From NCBI GenBank assembly GCA_030407085.1, contig CM059582.1:86513501-86577500 (forward strand): a stretch of DNA of 64,000 bases. Reading direction: 5' to 3'. This DNA is from Trichopria drosophilae. Taxonomy: Eukaryota; Arthropoda; Insecta; Hymenoptera; Diapriidae. Made by a program: the position numbers and the translations under genes. The stretch's first letter is position 1, and every line of letters starts with the position of its first letter. The notes under the pieces are model-generated. The model had not been told where the DNA came from. It saw only the letters and a list, made by a program, of their open reading frames with translations, and did no database searches. Positions 55,901-64,000 of this stretch are shown here, piece by piece.

Positions 55901-56469
55901 GGATAAATTGGATTTCTCAGCTGAAGGCAGTCCTCCCTACATCCTACTACCCTGATTTATGGGCTCACTTTACGCCAGAAAATTGGGAATCTAATCTAAA
56001 GTCAACCTGCGAGACTTTTGCCACTTCCCTGCGTAATCTTGACCTGCGCCGCTACTTTGAGTCTGAATCGTGTCAGATTCCTATATATAGGCAATTTTCT
56101 GACGGTCTGGCCTCTCTTGCTCCTGTACGCTGCCAGCTTTCTCATTTACGCCTTAAAGTCCAGTTACGAACGGCCACCACATTCTCACGTTCATTTTGTA
56201 TCGGATCCACCTTGTACATGTACAATCCGACTGAGCCGTGTTCGGTTTGTAACACGGGCAGAATGGAGACACTGATGCATATTTTGTGTGAGTGTCCTCA
56301 TTCCAGCCCGTCAAGATCTAGACTCTCCAGGAGTGGCTTGGTCCCCGATTGTGCGATTGAGAGTGTGCTGGCCTTTCTGATCCATTCTTCCGATCCGCGT
56401 ATTATAAAAGCCCTCTTTGGTTTTGTCTGCTCGTGCTTCAAAAGAAGAAAATTTCTTTTGGAAATGTAG
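52834..56469 (+). CDS. LINE copy 1 ORF2: endonuclease-reverse transcriptase, intact
   Basis: 1211-codon frame, -1 relative to ORF1 and overlapping it. No ATG is needed if entered by frameshift; the first ATG after the overlap is at 53074. APE endonuclease: FWNIHG (~residue 108), NFSETW (~128), GGDFNSWTGD (~236), GSDHFPAVVSLS (~340). Reverse transcriptase: SGKAVGPDGIPAETWKLL, AIAITNALTKLFTQV, FVDFRRAFDSIPHNKLW, LQGEILSPLLF, LLFADDLTIFAY (~807). C-terminal zinc region: CSVCNTG, HILCECP (~1135-1155). No RNase H domain was recognised. The frame is complete, so the copy could be active. Target-primed reverse transcription in the nucleus is the known mechanism for such proteins. Confidence 0.85.
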   Translation: MVWLVGRREFLRTGSAINNQWNGGGSVFFPTDRISFQSATSSQYFCAPKKRIDPAPSSSFRGCKPLQHAISHRLGPRSLFMDTKSQRSLPTEASLSQQDSTLSLAFWNIHGPHNFSMATKIQPDRIMNFSETWCTEPTTPSEIYGSVNFFVPATREGSRGRYSGGLSTFVPSSGSPVLIESSPHWIFILVNSHPFPLIQGSFYFQPNSDLPLLLNSLQSVLDSLLIKFPDSMFILGGDFNSWTGDLDLERDFPNLFEETQLEIIRKTCDERINSRGKYLYDFMFENNYVLLNGRSLSDSPAQFTFLDCKGRSIVDLVWVSAAHLYIVRDFFIDHDGGGSDHFPAVVSLSLTLCNSPSFSRSSSTAPFRFKASWSLEGESRLVKRMSERNPYELFYDYDAQSPSFDAFCSGLLGILMQEGLVTLVTSSEKKSSLRRAVPQWYDSSCRSARKAMNRARHLLRLNGHGRPFEVSYLAAKKEFKQATVVAKRLHSSRLADAFARVRDSKGFWSTVRRHRRSTLCSSAVSLEAWGGHLGLLYPPKPSLHLTFYGTFDRDLDGLVFPRELMESMKRLKSGKAVGPDGIPAETWKLLSGEWFSYVLDLFNLILSTELPPEGLMRANLFMLFKKGDRTLPENYRAIAITNALTKLFTQVLAARLENWLQHRDILPDEQAGFRRGRSAEDNIFTLNAAVQIQLRKKASKCYVLFVDFRRAFDSIPHNKLWLKLYKLGVSAKMVRLLKAFYESAKSAVVCDAGTTEPVRVSAGVLQGEILSPLLFIFYISDIVSYFREQGLRGIDFTSIYDLMMLLFADDLTIFAYSPADLRAKLKVLESYCNLNGLDVNLDKTKILVFRRGGPLDASSRSFFYGNQQVEVASTYPYLGTIVSSSASGLKATENAMAKTRQATASILSIMASGRCDSSSAALKLYGAAIISTLLYAAPCWALGHLDLLESVQVEFFKKWLKLPKSTPAYLLRLELGLYPISVEIIRRALILVIKYMRQASTSLARLGLFRLLELNMGNSDVSRINWISQLKAVLPTSYYPDLWAHFTPENWESNLKSTCETFATSLRNLDLRRYFESESCQIPIYRQFSDGLASLAPVRCQLSHLRLKVQLRTATTFSRSFCIGSTLYMYNPTEPCSVCNTGRMETLMHILCECPHSSPSRSRLSRSGLVPDCAIESVLAFLIHSSDPRIIKALFGFVCSCFKRRKFLLEM
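52978..53021 (+). promoter_or_regulatory. Putative -1 ribosomal frameshift signal, LINE copy 1
   Basis: The heptamer A-AAA-AAC (52978-52984) lies in the ORF1 frame, two codons before its TAG. A 9-nt spacer is followed by CAGCCCC (52994-53000), a 14-nt loop and GGGGCTG (53015-53021), a perfect 7-bp stem. ORF2 is open in the -1 frame across the site. The same arrangement occurs in copy 2. Such a combination is the classic -1 programmed frameshift layout; function is inferred. Confidence 0.6.
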
Positions 56470-56791
56470 GTTACCTTGCGTAGTTTTATTTTTATTTTTA
56501 TAGTTTTATTTGTACTTTTAGTTCTTCGTCCCCAGACCGTCTAGTGTACTGTACGGTAATTGCGTGTGCGTTATTGTTATTTTATTTGTATGAAAGGCAA
56601 GCCTGTCGGTCGTGTAATGTAATATACTGTTTGTATTTTTATTTTTGTAAATTTTTGTTTTTTCCTCTCTATTGTGTACTCCACCCAAAAGAATTTATGT
56701 ATATTCAATTGTGGGTCAATAAACAATACAATACAATACAAAAATAAAAAATTAGTGATCAATTTCGAAAACAAAAATGATTGACTGAAAC

Positions 56792-56997
56792 CTCGAGAGC
56801 GTCTTGATTTACTCTCCGAGTTAACAATTCTTCGAAGCCATAATTGTTTATAAGCTCAGTCGTTAAATCCATCGTGGAACGCAAAGTCATTCGTAGAGCT
56901 TGTGCGGTTTGCGAAGTTAAAAAGTGTTTGGGGTGATTTGCTTGCTTTCGACACGATTTTCCCACGTATCCAAGATTTGCAGTGAATCCTCTAAAAT
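56792..56997 (-). pseudogene. P-element/THAP9-like transposase, third visible exon (frameshifted)
   Basis: Minus strand, acceptor TTTTTTTTAG, donor CTCGAG|GT. The first half reads ILEDSLQILDTWENRVESKQ and the second half LTSQTAQALRMTLRSTMDLT, ending RRVNQDALE; both match the P-type block order. They are in different frames: a missing T in a T-run at about 56919-56923 breaks the exon. The length (206 nt) is one short of a multiple of three, as the exon phases would require. The gene is thus disabled here, or the base is a homopolymer sequencing error. Confidence 0.7.
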
Positions 56998-57153
56998 CTA
57001 AAAAAAAGTCGTAATAAATTTGCTGATGATTAAGAATGCATACTTCTACACATTTCTATCTGTAATAGATCATAATATGTCATCACAGTAAAAAATGTTG
57101 TACGCATGTACTTTCTTCACGAGGAAGACTTAAACATCACACGCTAAGCTTAC

Positions 57154-57327
57154 TTTGAAATTTGGACAATTTATTTTCAATCCGTCAGCCTCGGTGCCGA
57201 TGTTCAAAGCATCGAATGTCCGATTTATCCACTCGCAAAATTTTGCCGTTTCTTCGCAGTCTGCTAAATCTCTCACTCCTACTTGTTTATAAAATCGTAA
57301 ACCATGCGCCACTGAATAACTGAGAGT
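57154..57327 (-). CDS. P-element/THAP9-like transposase, second visible exon
   Basis: 58 codons, phase 0 on both sides. Acceptor TTTTTAG, donor CAAA|GTAAGC. Reads TLSYSVAHGLRFYKQ, then EETAKFCEWINRTFDALN and KINCPNFK, the typical SVA-GL-F / FD-LN block of P-element relatives that precedes the LTSQTA block. The donor is strong and the exon has no stop. It is separated from the next exon upstream (63793 onward) by the 5-kb LINE copy 2. Confidence 0.75.
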
Positions 57328-57688
57328 CTAAAAACCGCGATAAACTGTTTGAATAATGTACGTTACTACATTTGCATTAAAAATTAAACAAATTGCATAG
57401 CACCTCCCCACTACATTGTCAACATATGTGACCTGGGCAGTGAAAAGGGTCCTTACATCCGAAATCAAGTTTCCGAGAAAAATATTATCAAAGATAACAA
57501 GTAATTATTTGTACTCCTGCACGTTAATATGGCATGAAACTCGTTACTCTGGGGGTTTAGTATTATTGTTTACTAATTTCTTCCATTAAAAAGAACACAG
57601 CTTGCTCTAGAAGAATCAACAAAAAAAGGGGTATAATTTTTTTTTTCAGATATAAGGCCCTACTTAAGTATCCAGGTCACATGTTTTT
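57328..57688. other. Intron sequence of the P-like gene
   Basis: Non-coding on both strands as far as I can see; it borders LINE copy 2. One expected P-type exon (between the HLLKTIR and SVAHGL blocks) was not found here or at 62767-63792. Confidence 0.4.
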
Positions 57689-57702
57689 TATAATCTTTTA
57701 AG
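57689..57702. repeat. 14-bp target duplication of LINE copy 2 (left)
   Basis: TATAATCTTTTAAG here and again at 62753-62766, precisely flanking the element. Confidence 0.85.
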
Positions 57703-58166
57703 AGTGTACTTCCGGTATCGATTGGATAAACACGCTACTTGTTACTTGTCCGTGCTTTTTTCGTAAAATGAATTGTTTATTTCAATGTAAATGTCTGGTG
57801 TAGCAGTCTTATGTGGAGTACATTATCGAGTCTACAAATTCGTCAGTTTCGTCCGAAGTTCGTCGATTTTAATCTGTGCTGTCTTAACGATTCTCATGAC
57901 GCGACAATTTACCAGTGCACATCTGGCGGTTTATCATAAATACCGTAAGCGGCAGCACGTTCCGGACGAGCCAAGAGTGCCCATGCAACAGGAGGGGTCG
58001 GTTACGCCTTCCCTCTCTCCGCCGCGATCGCCGGCGACCATAACTGGACAGGAGGCGGAGCAGCATCACGCGCTTCCATTAAGAGTAGGGAAGGCCCCAG
58101 ACAGCGTCAAAATGGCTTGCGTATAGAGACCAGCACACCAAGCAGATCCCGGATTTCTTTTCGCGC

Positions 58167-58991
58167 ATGAAACGTGCTTGCTCGCCTGAAACTTCACCAT
58201 CCGCTGCTTCGGCCAATCTACAGCCTAAAAGACACTGCTCCACTTCTGCAATTATAAAAAAGCCAGTTCTCAACACCGAACAACGCGACCCTGTAATGGA
58301 GGATAAATTCGCAGAGCTCCAAGACGCTATAGTTGCAGCCTTGTCAAAAAAAATCGACGAGGCCACCAAAACAAATGTGGAGGCCATTTCTGACCTCAGG
58401 AGTGAGGTCCTAAATGAGGTCGTCTCTCTAAAAAATAAATTGGTGGAAAAGGATCTCCAAATCGCCCATTTAACCACAGAACTAGAAAACCAAAGCAAGC
58501 TCCTCAGGAAACAAAATATTAAAATTAGAGGATTAAATGTTTCCGGTGATCCTGTTGTGGCGGTCGAAAAATTCCTTGAGGAGGTCTTCGATCTGTCAAA
58601 TGTTGTGGACACGGCCTTCTGTGTACGGAAAGAACCGCAAATCATCATCGTTGAGTTGCTCTCTCATCGCGCCAAGCTCCACATCATGTCTTCGAAGAAG
58701 CAACTCCTTGCGGGCAGGAATATTTTTATTGATGCCGACCTAACGGCCAGGGAGCGCCTCATAGACTTAAAAAAGGCTAAAGCCGATGGGAAAAAAGTGG
58801 AAAGGAAGTTCCAAAGGGTCCGCATAGACGGAGTCTGGCATAGCTGGTCGGACATCAAAGAAGCCTTTTTGCCTGAAGTGCAAGCACCGCCCAAAGAAAT
58901 GGAGGTGGACCCTCTACCAGCGACGTCGACCAACTCAGCCATGACTTCACGGAATTTTTCTAGTGGTCAAGCCCATCTAAAAAACGCTTAG
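58167..58991 (+). CDS. LINE copy 2 ORF1 protein
   Basis: 274 codons from the ATG at 58167 (MKRACSPETSPSAASANLQP). It has the same layout as copy 1: a coiled coil (KFAELQDAIVAALSKKIDE to EDLQIAHL-like), KIRGLNVSGDPVVAVEKFL, IIIVELLSHRAK and RNIFIDADLTARERLID. A region upstream that is in frame in copy 1 is in another frame here because of a 1-nt indel near 58100. This supports the conserved MKR start. It ends CTA AAA AAC GCT TAG, again a slippery heptamer before the stop. Confidence 0.8.
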   Translation: MKRACSPETSPSAASANLQPKRHCSTSAIIKKPVLNTEQRDPVMEDKFAELQDAIVAALSKKIDEATKTNVEAISDLRSEVLNEVVSLKNKLVEKDLQIAHLTTELENQSKLLRKQNIKIRGLNVSGDPVVAVEKFLEEVFDLSNVVDTAFCVRKEPQIIIVELLSHRAKLHIMSSKKQLLAGRNIFIDADLTARERLIDLKKAKADGKKVERKFQRVRIDGVWHSWSDIKEAFLPEVQAPPKEMEVDPLPATSTNSAMTSRNFSSGQAHLKNA

Positions 58992-59023
58992 GTGCAGCCC
59001 CGTACTCCAGCTCTAGGGGCTGC
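58979..59023 (+). promoter_or_regulatory. Putative -1 ribosomal frameshift signal, LINE copy 2
   Basis: A-AAA-AAC at 58979-58985, 8-nt spacer, stem GCAGCCCC (58994-59001) with GGGGCTGC (59016-59023), 14-nt loop. ORF2 stays open in the -1 frame from the heptamer onward. The stem is one base pair longer than in copy 1, and the loop length is the same. Confidence 0.6.
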
Positions 59024-59107
59024 CGCTCATCACAGCATGCTTTCATTCATCGGCTGGAACCTCATGCTTTCTACCAGTACCGCTCCACTCAGCGTGTTCC
59101 TACAACA

Positions 59108-62100
59108 GTGGCGTCCCCAGCATCGCCCGACTCATCGTTGGAAGTAGCCTTCTGGAATATTCATGGGCCCCATAATTACTCCATGACGGCTAAGTACAAG
59201 CCTGGCCAACTCATGAATTTTTCCGAGACTTGGTCTAATGCTCCATCGGTTCATCGTCTCGACCAAAATACGGAGAACTTCACTGTTCCTGCTATTAGAG
59301 AAGGCACAAGAGGAAGATGCAGCGGTGGCTTATCAACGTTTGTCCCAACGTCGGGGTCACCAGTGCTGATTGACTCCTCCCGGTATTGGCTCTTTTTACA
59401 TATAAAAACTGCTCCTTTTTCCTTGGTTCAAGGCTCCTTTTATTTTCCACCAAACTCCGATCTTGTTATGTTGCTTAATTCCCTCCAATTAGTCCTCGAC
59501 TCATTTTCAGTAAAATTTCCGGAAAGTATGATTATTCTTGGAGGGGATTTCAATTCGTGGACTGGTGACCTCGACCAGGAGCGCGAATTCCCTAACTTGT
59601 TTGATGAAACCCAATTTAAAGTAGCAAGAAAAACACACGACTCTAGATACAATGCTCGCGGAAATTTGTTGTACGACTTTATGTTTAAAAATAATTTTGT
59701 TCTCTTAAATGGCCGTTCGATTAGCGACACACCTGCGCAATTTACTTATGTAGACACTAACGGGCGTAGTATAGTTGATTTGGTCTGGGTCTCCGCCGCC
59801 CATCTATTTATGGTTAAAGACTTTTTTATTGGCCATGACGGCGGAGGTTCAGACCATTTCCCGGCAGTTGTTTCGCTCTCGCTTGTTTTTTCTAACTCAC
59901 AGCCTCACTCGTGCCCCCCTAGTACTGCCGCGGCGAGATACAAAGTGTCGTGGTCCCCCGAGGGAGAATCTAAAATTGTTAAGCGCATGAGTGAAGTAAA
60001 CCCTAATGTTTTGTTTTATGACCACGATAAACAAACCTTGTCTTCCGAAGCCTTTTGTTCCGGTTTACTCAGCCTCCTCATCCAGGCAGGCCTAGTCAGC
60101 GTGTCTTCCCCATCCGGGAATACAATAAATCCAGTGCGTGCAGTACCCCAGTGGTACGGTGCCTCTTGTAAACTAGCCAGAAAACGCTTAAATAGAGCTC
60201 ATCATCTCTTGCGGAGGGGTGGCCACGATGGATCCCTAGAGAAGGCCTATCGTGCCGCCAAACGCGATTTTAAACTCGAGACAATAGCTTCAAAAAAACT
60301 TCATTCCGCGCGTCTTGCGGACGCCTTTGCGGGGGTGAGGGACGCTAAGGGCTTTTGGTCGGCGGTACGGAAACACAGGCGGGCGCCTTCGGGTATTTCG
60401 CCAGTGTCCCTGGAAGCCTGGGCTGGTCACTTGGAGCTCCTTTACCCTCCGAGGCCTTCGGTGCCTTTGACCTTTTATGGGACCATCGATACAGATCTTG
60501 ACGGGCCGGTTCAGCCGCAGGAGCTGTTGGAGAGCATGAAGAGATTAAAATCGGGCAAAGCTGTAGGTCCGGATGGTATTCCGGCTGAAGCATGGAAACT
60601 TCTTTCAGGCGAGTGGTTCTTTCTTGTCCTAGACCTTTTTAATTCGATACTGTCAGACGAGCTGCCGCCCGAGGGTTGGATGCAAGCAAATCTCTTCATG
60701 CTTTTCAAAAAGGGTGATCGATCTATCCCTGAAAACTACCGCGCGATTGCAATTACTAATGCCTTCACCAAACTATTTACGCAAGTTATAGCGGCGAGAC
60801 TGGAGAGCTGGCTCCCACAGCGAGACTTGTTACCTGACGAGCAAGCGGGATTTAGAAGAGGGCGTTCTGCGGAAGACAATATTTTCACGCTAAATGCAGC
60901 AGTTCAGATTCAATTAAGGAGAGCAGCGTCTAAATGCTATGTTCTCTTTGTTGACTTCCGCAGAGCGTTCGTCTCTATTCCACAGAACAAACCGTGGCTC
61001 AAGTTATTTAATATTGGCTTAAGTGCGAAATTGGTTAGGTTGCTTAAGGCATTCTATAATTCAGCCGAGTCAGCAGTTGTCTGCGCATCAGGTTCAACTG
61101 ATCGGGTCAGGGTGACTGAAGGGGTCCTACAGGGAGAAATTTTGAGCCCGCTGCTTTTTATCTTGTATATTTCCGACATACTGTCTTTTTTTCGTGAACA
61201 AGGCTTGAGAGGCATTGATTTTACATCCACCTATCTCCTTATGATGCTCCTCTTCGCCGATGACGTGGCGATATTTGCTTACTCGCCTGTCGACTTAAGA
61301 TCTAAGCTGAGGGTGCTTGCGTCCTACTGCAAGCAGAATAGCCTTGTAGTAAATTTGGAAAAAACTAAAATAATTGTTTTCAGGAGGGGCAGCCCTCTCG
61401 ACGCATCTTCCAGAGATTTTTTTTTCGACGGTCGGCGGGTGGAGGTGGTGGCTACGTACCCCTACCTGGGCACTATCGTCTCCTCCTCGGCGAGTGGGCT
61501 GAAGGCTACTGAAAACGCTGTAGCCAAGACTCATCAGGCAAAGGCGTCTGTCTTGGCTTTAATGGCTTTAGCTAGATGTGACTCAGGCAGCGCAGCCCTC
61601 AAATTGTACGGTGCTTCAATCGTATCCACTCTCTTATACGCCGCTCCCTGTTATGCCCTGGATCACCTTCCATCCCTGGAATCGATCAAGGTAGAATTTT
61701 TTAAGAAATGGCTTAAGCTCCCGCCTTCGACGCCACCATACCTCCTGCGCCTTGAGTTGGGGCTCTACCCTATATCAGCAGAAATTGTACGCAGAGCGCT
61801 GTCCCTTGTGATAAAATACTTGAGGCAGCCACCGAGCAGTTTGCCGCGGCAGGGACTACTCAGACTTTTTGAGCTCAGTTTGGTTGGAACTAGTCCGACA
61901 TCTTTGAACTGGATCTCACAGTTAAGGTCCGTCCTCAAGGACGCCTGTTATAATAATTTATGGGCTAATTTTATGGCTGGTAACTGGGAGTCCTCTCTTA
62001 CTTCAACCTGCGAAACTTTCGCTACATCCCAGCGTAATCGTGATCTCCAGCGCTACTACATGTCGGACTCGTTCCAAATCACAGTGTTTAGATAATTCTC

Positions 62101-62470
62101 CGATGGCCTGGCTTCACTGGCTCCTGAGCGATGCCAATTGGCGCACCTGCGCCTCAAGGTCCAGCTGAGAACGGCCACAATATATTCGCGCTCATTCTGC
62201 ATTGGTTCGACACTCCATGCTTACAATCCGACCGAACCTTGCTCGATATGTAATACGGGTAGAAGGGAGACCTTAACGCACATATTGTGCGACTGTCCTC
62301 TTTCCAGCCCCTCAAGAGCCAGATTGCGCCAAAACAGTATATTTAAAAATTGCCCGGATGCAGACTTAGTGGCCTTTCTAATCGACTCAGCTGACCGGCG
62401 GGTTTTGGGTGTGCTTTTTGGTTTCGTTAGTTCCTGCTTTGCCAGAAGGAGATTTATTATGGAAACTTAG
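59108..62470 (+). pseudogene. LINE copy 2 ORF2 with one premature stop
   Basis: The -1 frame is open from the ORF1 overlap; the segment from 59108 reads ASPASPDSSLEVAFWNIHGP. Endonuclease: NFSETW, GGDFNSWTGD, GSDHFPAVVSLS. RT: SGKAVGPDGIPAEAWKLL, LFVDFRRAFVSIPQNKPW (a conserved Asp in AFD is Val here), LLFADDVAIFAY. A TAA at 62093-62095 stops the frame where copy 1 has Gln. The same frame then continues to 62470 with the zinc region CSICNTG and HILCDCP. It would thus lack its last ~125 residues unless read through. Otherwise full length. Confidence 0.85.
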
Positions 62471-62752
62471 GTAGCCTTTTTTTTCGATCTTTTGCCTGTA
62501 TCGGTTCGGTTGTATTCGGTTATTTTGTACCCTCGCGCGTTATATGTAGCCTGTCCTTTCTGTAGCGGTGATTTTTTATTTCTTATTTATATTTTATTTT
62601 ATTATTTTATGTATTTATACTAGCCTATGCCGTGCTAGTTTTTTGCGACACTCTCTAGTATTGTAAGTCCCCTGATTTTGTATGTCGTGCACTCCACCCA
62701 ACAGAATTAATGTATATTCATATATGGGTTCAATAAACTATACTACTACTAC

Positions 62753-62766
62753 TATAATCTTTTAAG
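62753..62766. repeat. 14-bp target duplication of LINE copy 2 (right)
   Basis: TATAATCTTTTAAG, identical to 57689-57702, right after the (TAC)n tail. Confidence 0.85.
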
Positions 62767-63792
62767 CTGATAGTATACGACTTGTGAAGTTGTCATCTCA
62801 GATTGGGAAATTTATATCTTATGTTTAATCAGAATAATTAATTATTGAAACCAATCTAGAGTCAAAATTAGTACTCTTTCATGTCATATTGGGACAGACA
62901 CGTCTGACAGAGTAATTTTGGCATAGTGTATTGCAACTGGTAGGAAAACTTTGAGGCACAATAGTACAACTCTTAATATGCGTAGCACAATTTTGTGATA
63001 AAATAATAATAAAATTTAAGAAAATATCGGCCAGATGACTCTTCCGACCTACTTGAAGAGAAATAATTTTTCATATGACAAATTTCTCTATGTAAACTCA
63101 AAATTAAAATGTTCTTTCCATGTATAAAAAGGAAACAATTTTTGAACTAAAACAATTTAAAATAAATATTCAATTTATAATTCAAATTTGTCATAAAAAT
63201 ACTTGGGCTGCAATGGAAACTCGCATCTTGTCGGATGATTTCAAATTGATGTGATTCGCGGAAATTTTAATGCAAACGTTCAAGGATGAATTGAGCTGAG
63301 AATCAACCTGATGTAAGCATCGCAAATGATCCTATTTTATTAATGTTTTTGAAGGATCCATCTAACAATAAAAGACAATATTTTATTAATATTGAAATGA
63401 ATTCATGTTTATCATTCCCAGCAAATGGAAAGGGATTGAAAATTTGAATTCTATTTATTCTCTTTATTGAAGGTATTGGATGGAATTCACTGGAGTAGAA
63501 AAGTTAAATTTGAAATCCCCACGAATTCCAAGGAATCCCTGAGAATATTGATGTATACATTATAGGTTAGGTTAGGGAATTGAATGGAATTGCGCGGAAT
63601 AAAAAGTTGCGTATCAAAATTCAACGGAATTCGCGAAATTCACATGTCGTACGTGTGTATTCCTATAAAGGAATTGGAAAATTGTCAATTCCGAACGTTC
63701 GATAAAAAAATAAAAAAATAAAAGTTAATCTTTAAAATAAAAATGTTAATCTTTCATTTGCTGGGTTATGCAATGATATGTGCATATGTTAC
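62767..63792. other. Intron of the P-like gene, upstream side
   Basis: AT-rich, with repeated GGAATT(C/G) words at 63480-63640 that look like a simple decayed repeat. I could not find the missing P-type exon here. Confidence 0.4.
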
Positions 63793-63999
63793 CTGTAAAC
63801 ATCCTTCATTCGCGAGACGGATTCGAATAGTCTTTAATAAATGGGGCGTATCTGAAAAAATATAGACTTTTCGAGTGGGTACTGTAGGATGCACGAAATA
63901 ATTCTTGAACCCTTGTCTTTTTCCGGTAACGCCAACTTGTTCCCAAAATTTTCTATTATTGGAGAGCTTCGACAAGTGCTATGGCCTTAAGTAATAATT
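63793..63999 (-). CDS. P-element/THAP9-like transposase, upstream exon (reaches window end)
   Basis: Minus strand, ending at the donor TTACAG|GTAACA. Reads NNRKFWEQVGVTGKRQGFKN and RKVYIFSDTPHLLKTIRIRL, the D-x-PHLLK-IR block containing an acidic catalytic candidate of P-type transposases. The 5' end of the exon is uncertain, at or beyond the window edge. The THAP DNA-binding domain expected at the N-terminus would lie outside the window. Confidence 0.7.
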
Positions 64000-64000
64000 G

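Larger units (their letters stand above)
51630..56741 (+). mobile_element. LINE copy 1, near full length, in an intron of the P-like gene
   Basis: Starts near GTACACTTCCGGTAACGATC (compare AGTGTACTTCCGGTATCGAT of copy 2) and ends with TCAATAAAC plus (AATAC)n. It has ORF1 and an intact ORF2 and so may encode complete proteins. Insertion is antisense to the host gene and lies between the QDALE and RFFGTIR exons. The target duplication is unclear; a 6-bp ATAAAA is a weak candidate. The clade is uncertain: non-LTR with APE endonuclease, no zinc knuckle in ORF1, microsatellite tail (CR1/L2-group-like). Confidence 0.8.
57703..62752 (+). mobile_element. LINE copy 2, full length, with 14-bp target duplication
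   Basis: 5,050 bp from AGTGTACTTCCGGTATCG to a (TAC)n tail after CAATAAACTA. It is the same family as copy 1 (roughly three quarters of ORF2 residues look identical by eye) but a distinct subfamily with a different tail. It interrupts an intron of the P-like gene. It is broken by one nonsense codon in ORF2 and a frameshift in the 5' part of the ORF1 region. Confidence 0.9.

Overview
This window looks like a piece of an AT-rich animal genome, most likely an insect. The evidence is introns with GTAAGT-type donors, Ty3/gypsy elements, several non-LTR retrotransposon (LINE) clades, cut-and-paste DNA transposons with spliced transposases, MITEs and microsatellites. The order cannot be fixed from sequence alone. 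I found no convincing ordinary host gene in 64 kb. Almost everything recognisable is a mobile element or a repeat, often nested, so this is a transposon-rich, probably heterochromatic or intergenic stretch.

Layout. 1-4.15 kb: foldback repeats and MITEs, including a TTAA-flanked piggyBac-like MITE inside a TIR element. 4151-7858: a complete Chapaev-like DNA transposon with a 4-bp target duplication, long terminal inverted repeats made of subterminal units, and an intact two-exon transposase on the minus strand. 8-14 kb: MITE copies and a tRNA-like sequence. 14.2-16.5 kb: a young non-autonomous LTR element. 16.6-20.3 kb: a LINE tail, then a decayed gypsy pol. 20.3-21.5 kb: retroelement-like leader sequence with poly-C runs. 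21.5-22.1 kb: 147-bp tandem repeats. 22.1-23.2 kb: an array rich in the palindrome TGGACGTCCA. 23.2-27.5 kb: little that can be recognised.

27.5-40.2 kb is a nest. Two pairs of inverted arms enclose a decayed minus-strand transposase (36.8-38.9 kb). Inside them a LINE (minus strand) was split by a gypsy LTR element (30.8-35.3 kb); the LINE frame resumes exactly across the insertion. 42.2-48.3 kb holds a minus-strand LINE that was itself split by a second LINE with a 14-bp target duplication. 48.3-50.2 kb is three almost identical 626-bp tandem units.

50.7-64 kb carries exons of a P-element/THAP9-like transposase on the minus strand. Two nearly full-length LINEs of one family (51.6-56.7 and 57.7-62.75 kb, plus strand) sit in its introns. 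Both have overlapping ORF1 and ORF2, and both keep the same putative -1 ribosomal frameshift signal at the end of ORF1: A-AAA-AAC, an 8-9 nt spacer, and a 7-8 bp GC stem with a 14-nt loop. This is the most interesting candidate in the window, because it suggests that ORF2 is made as an ORF1-ORF2 fusion.
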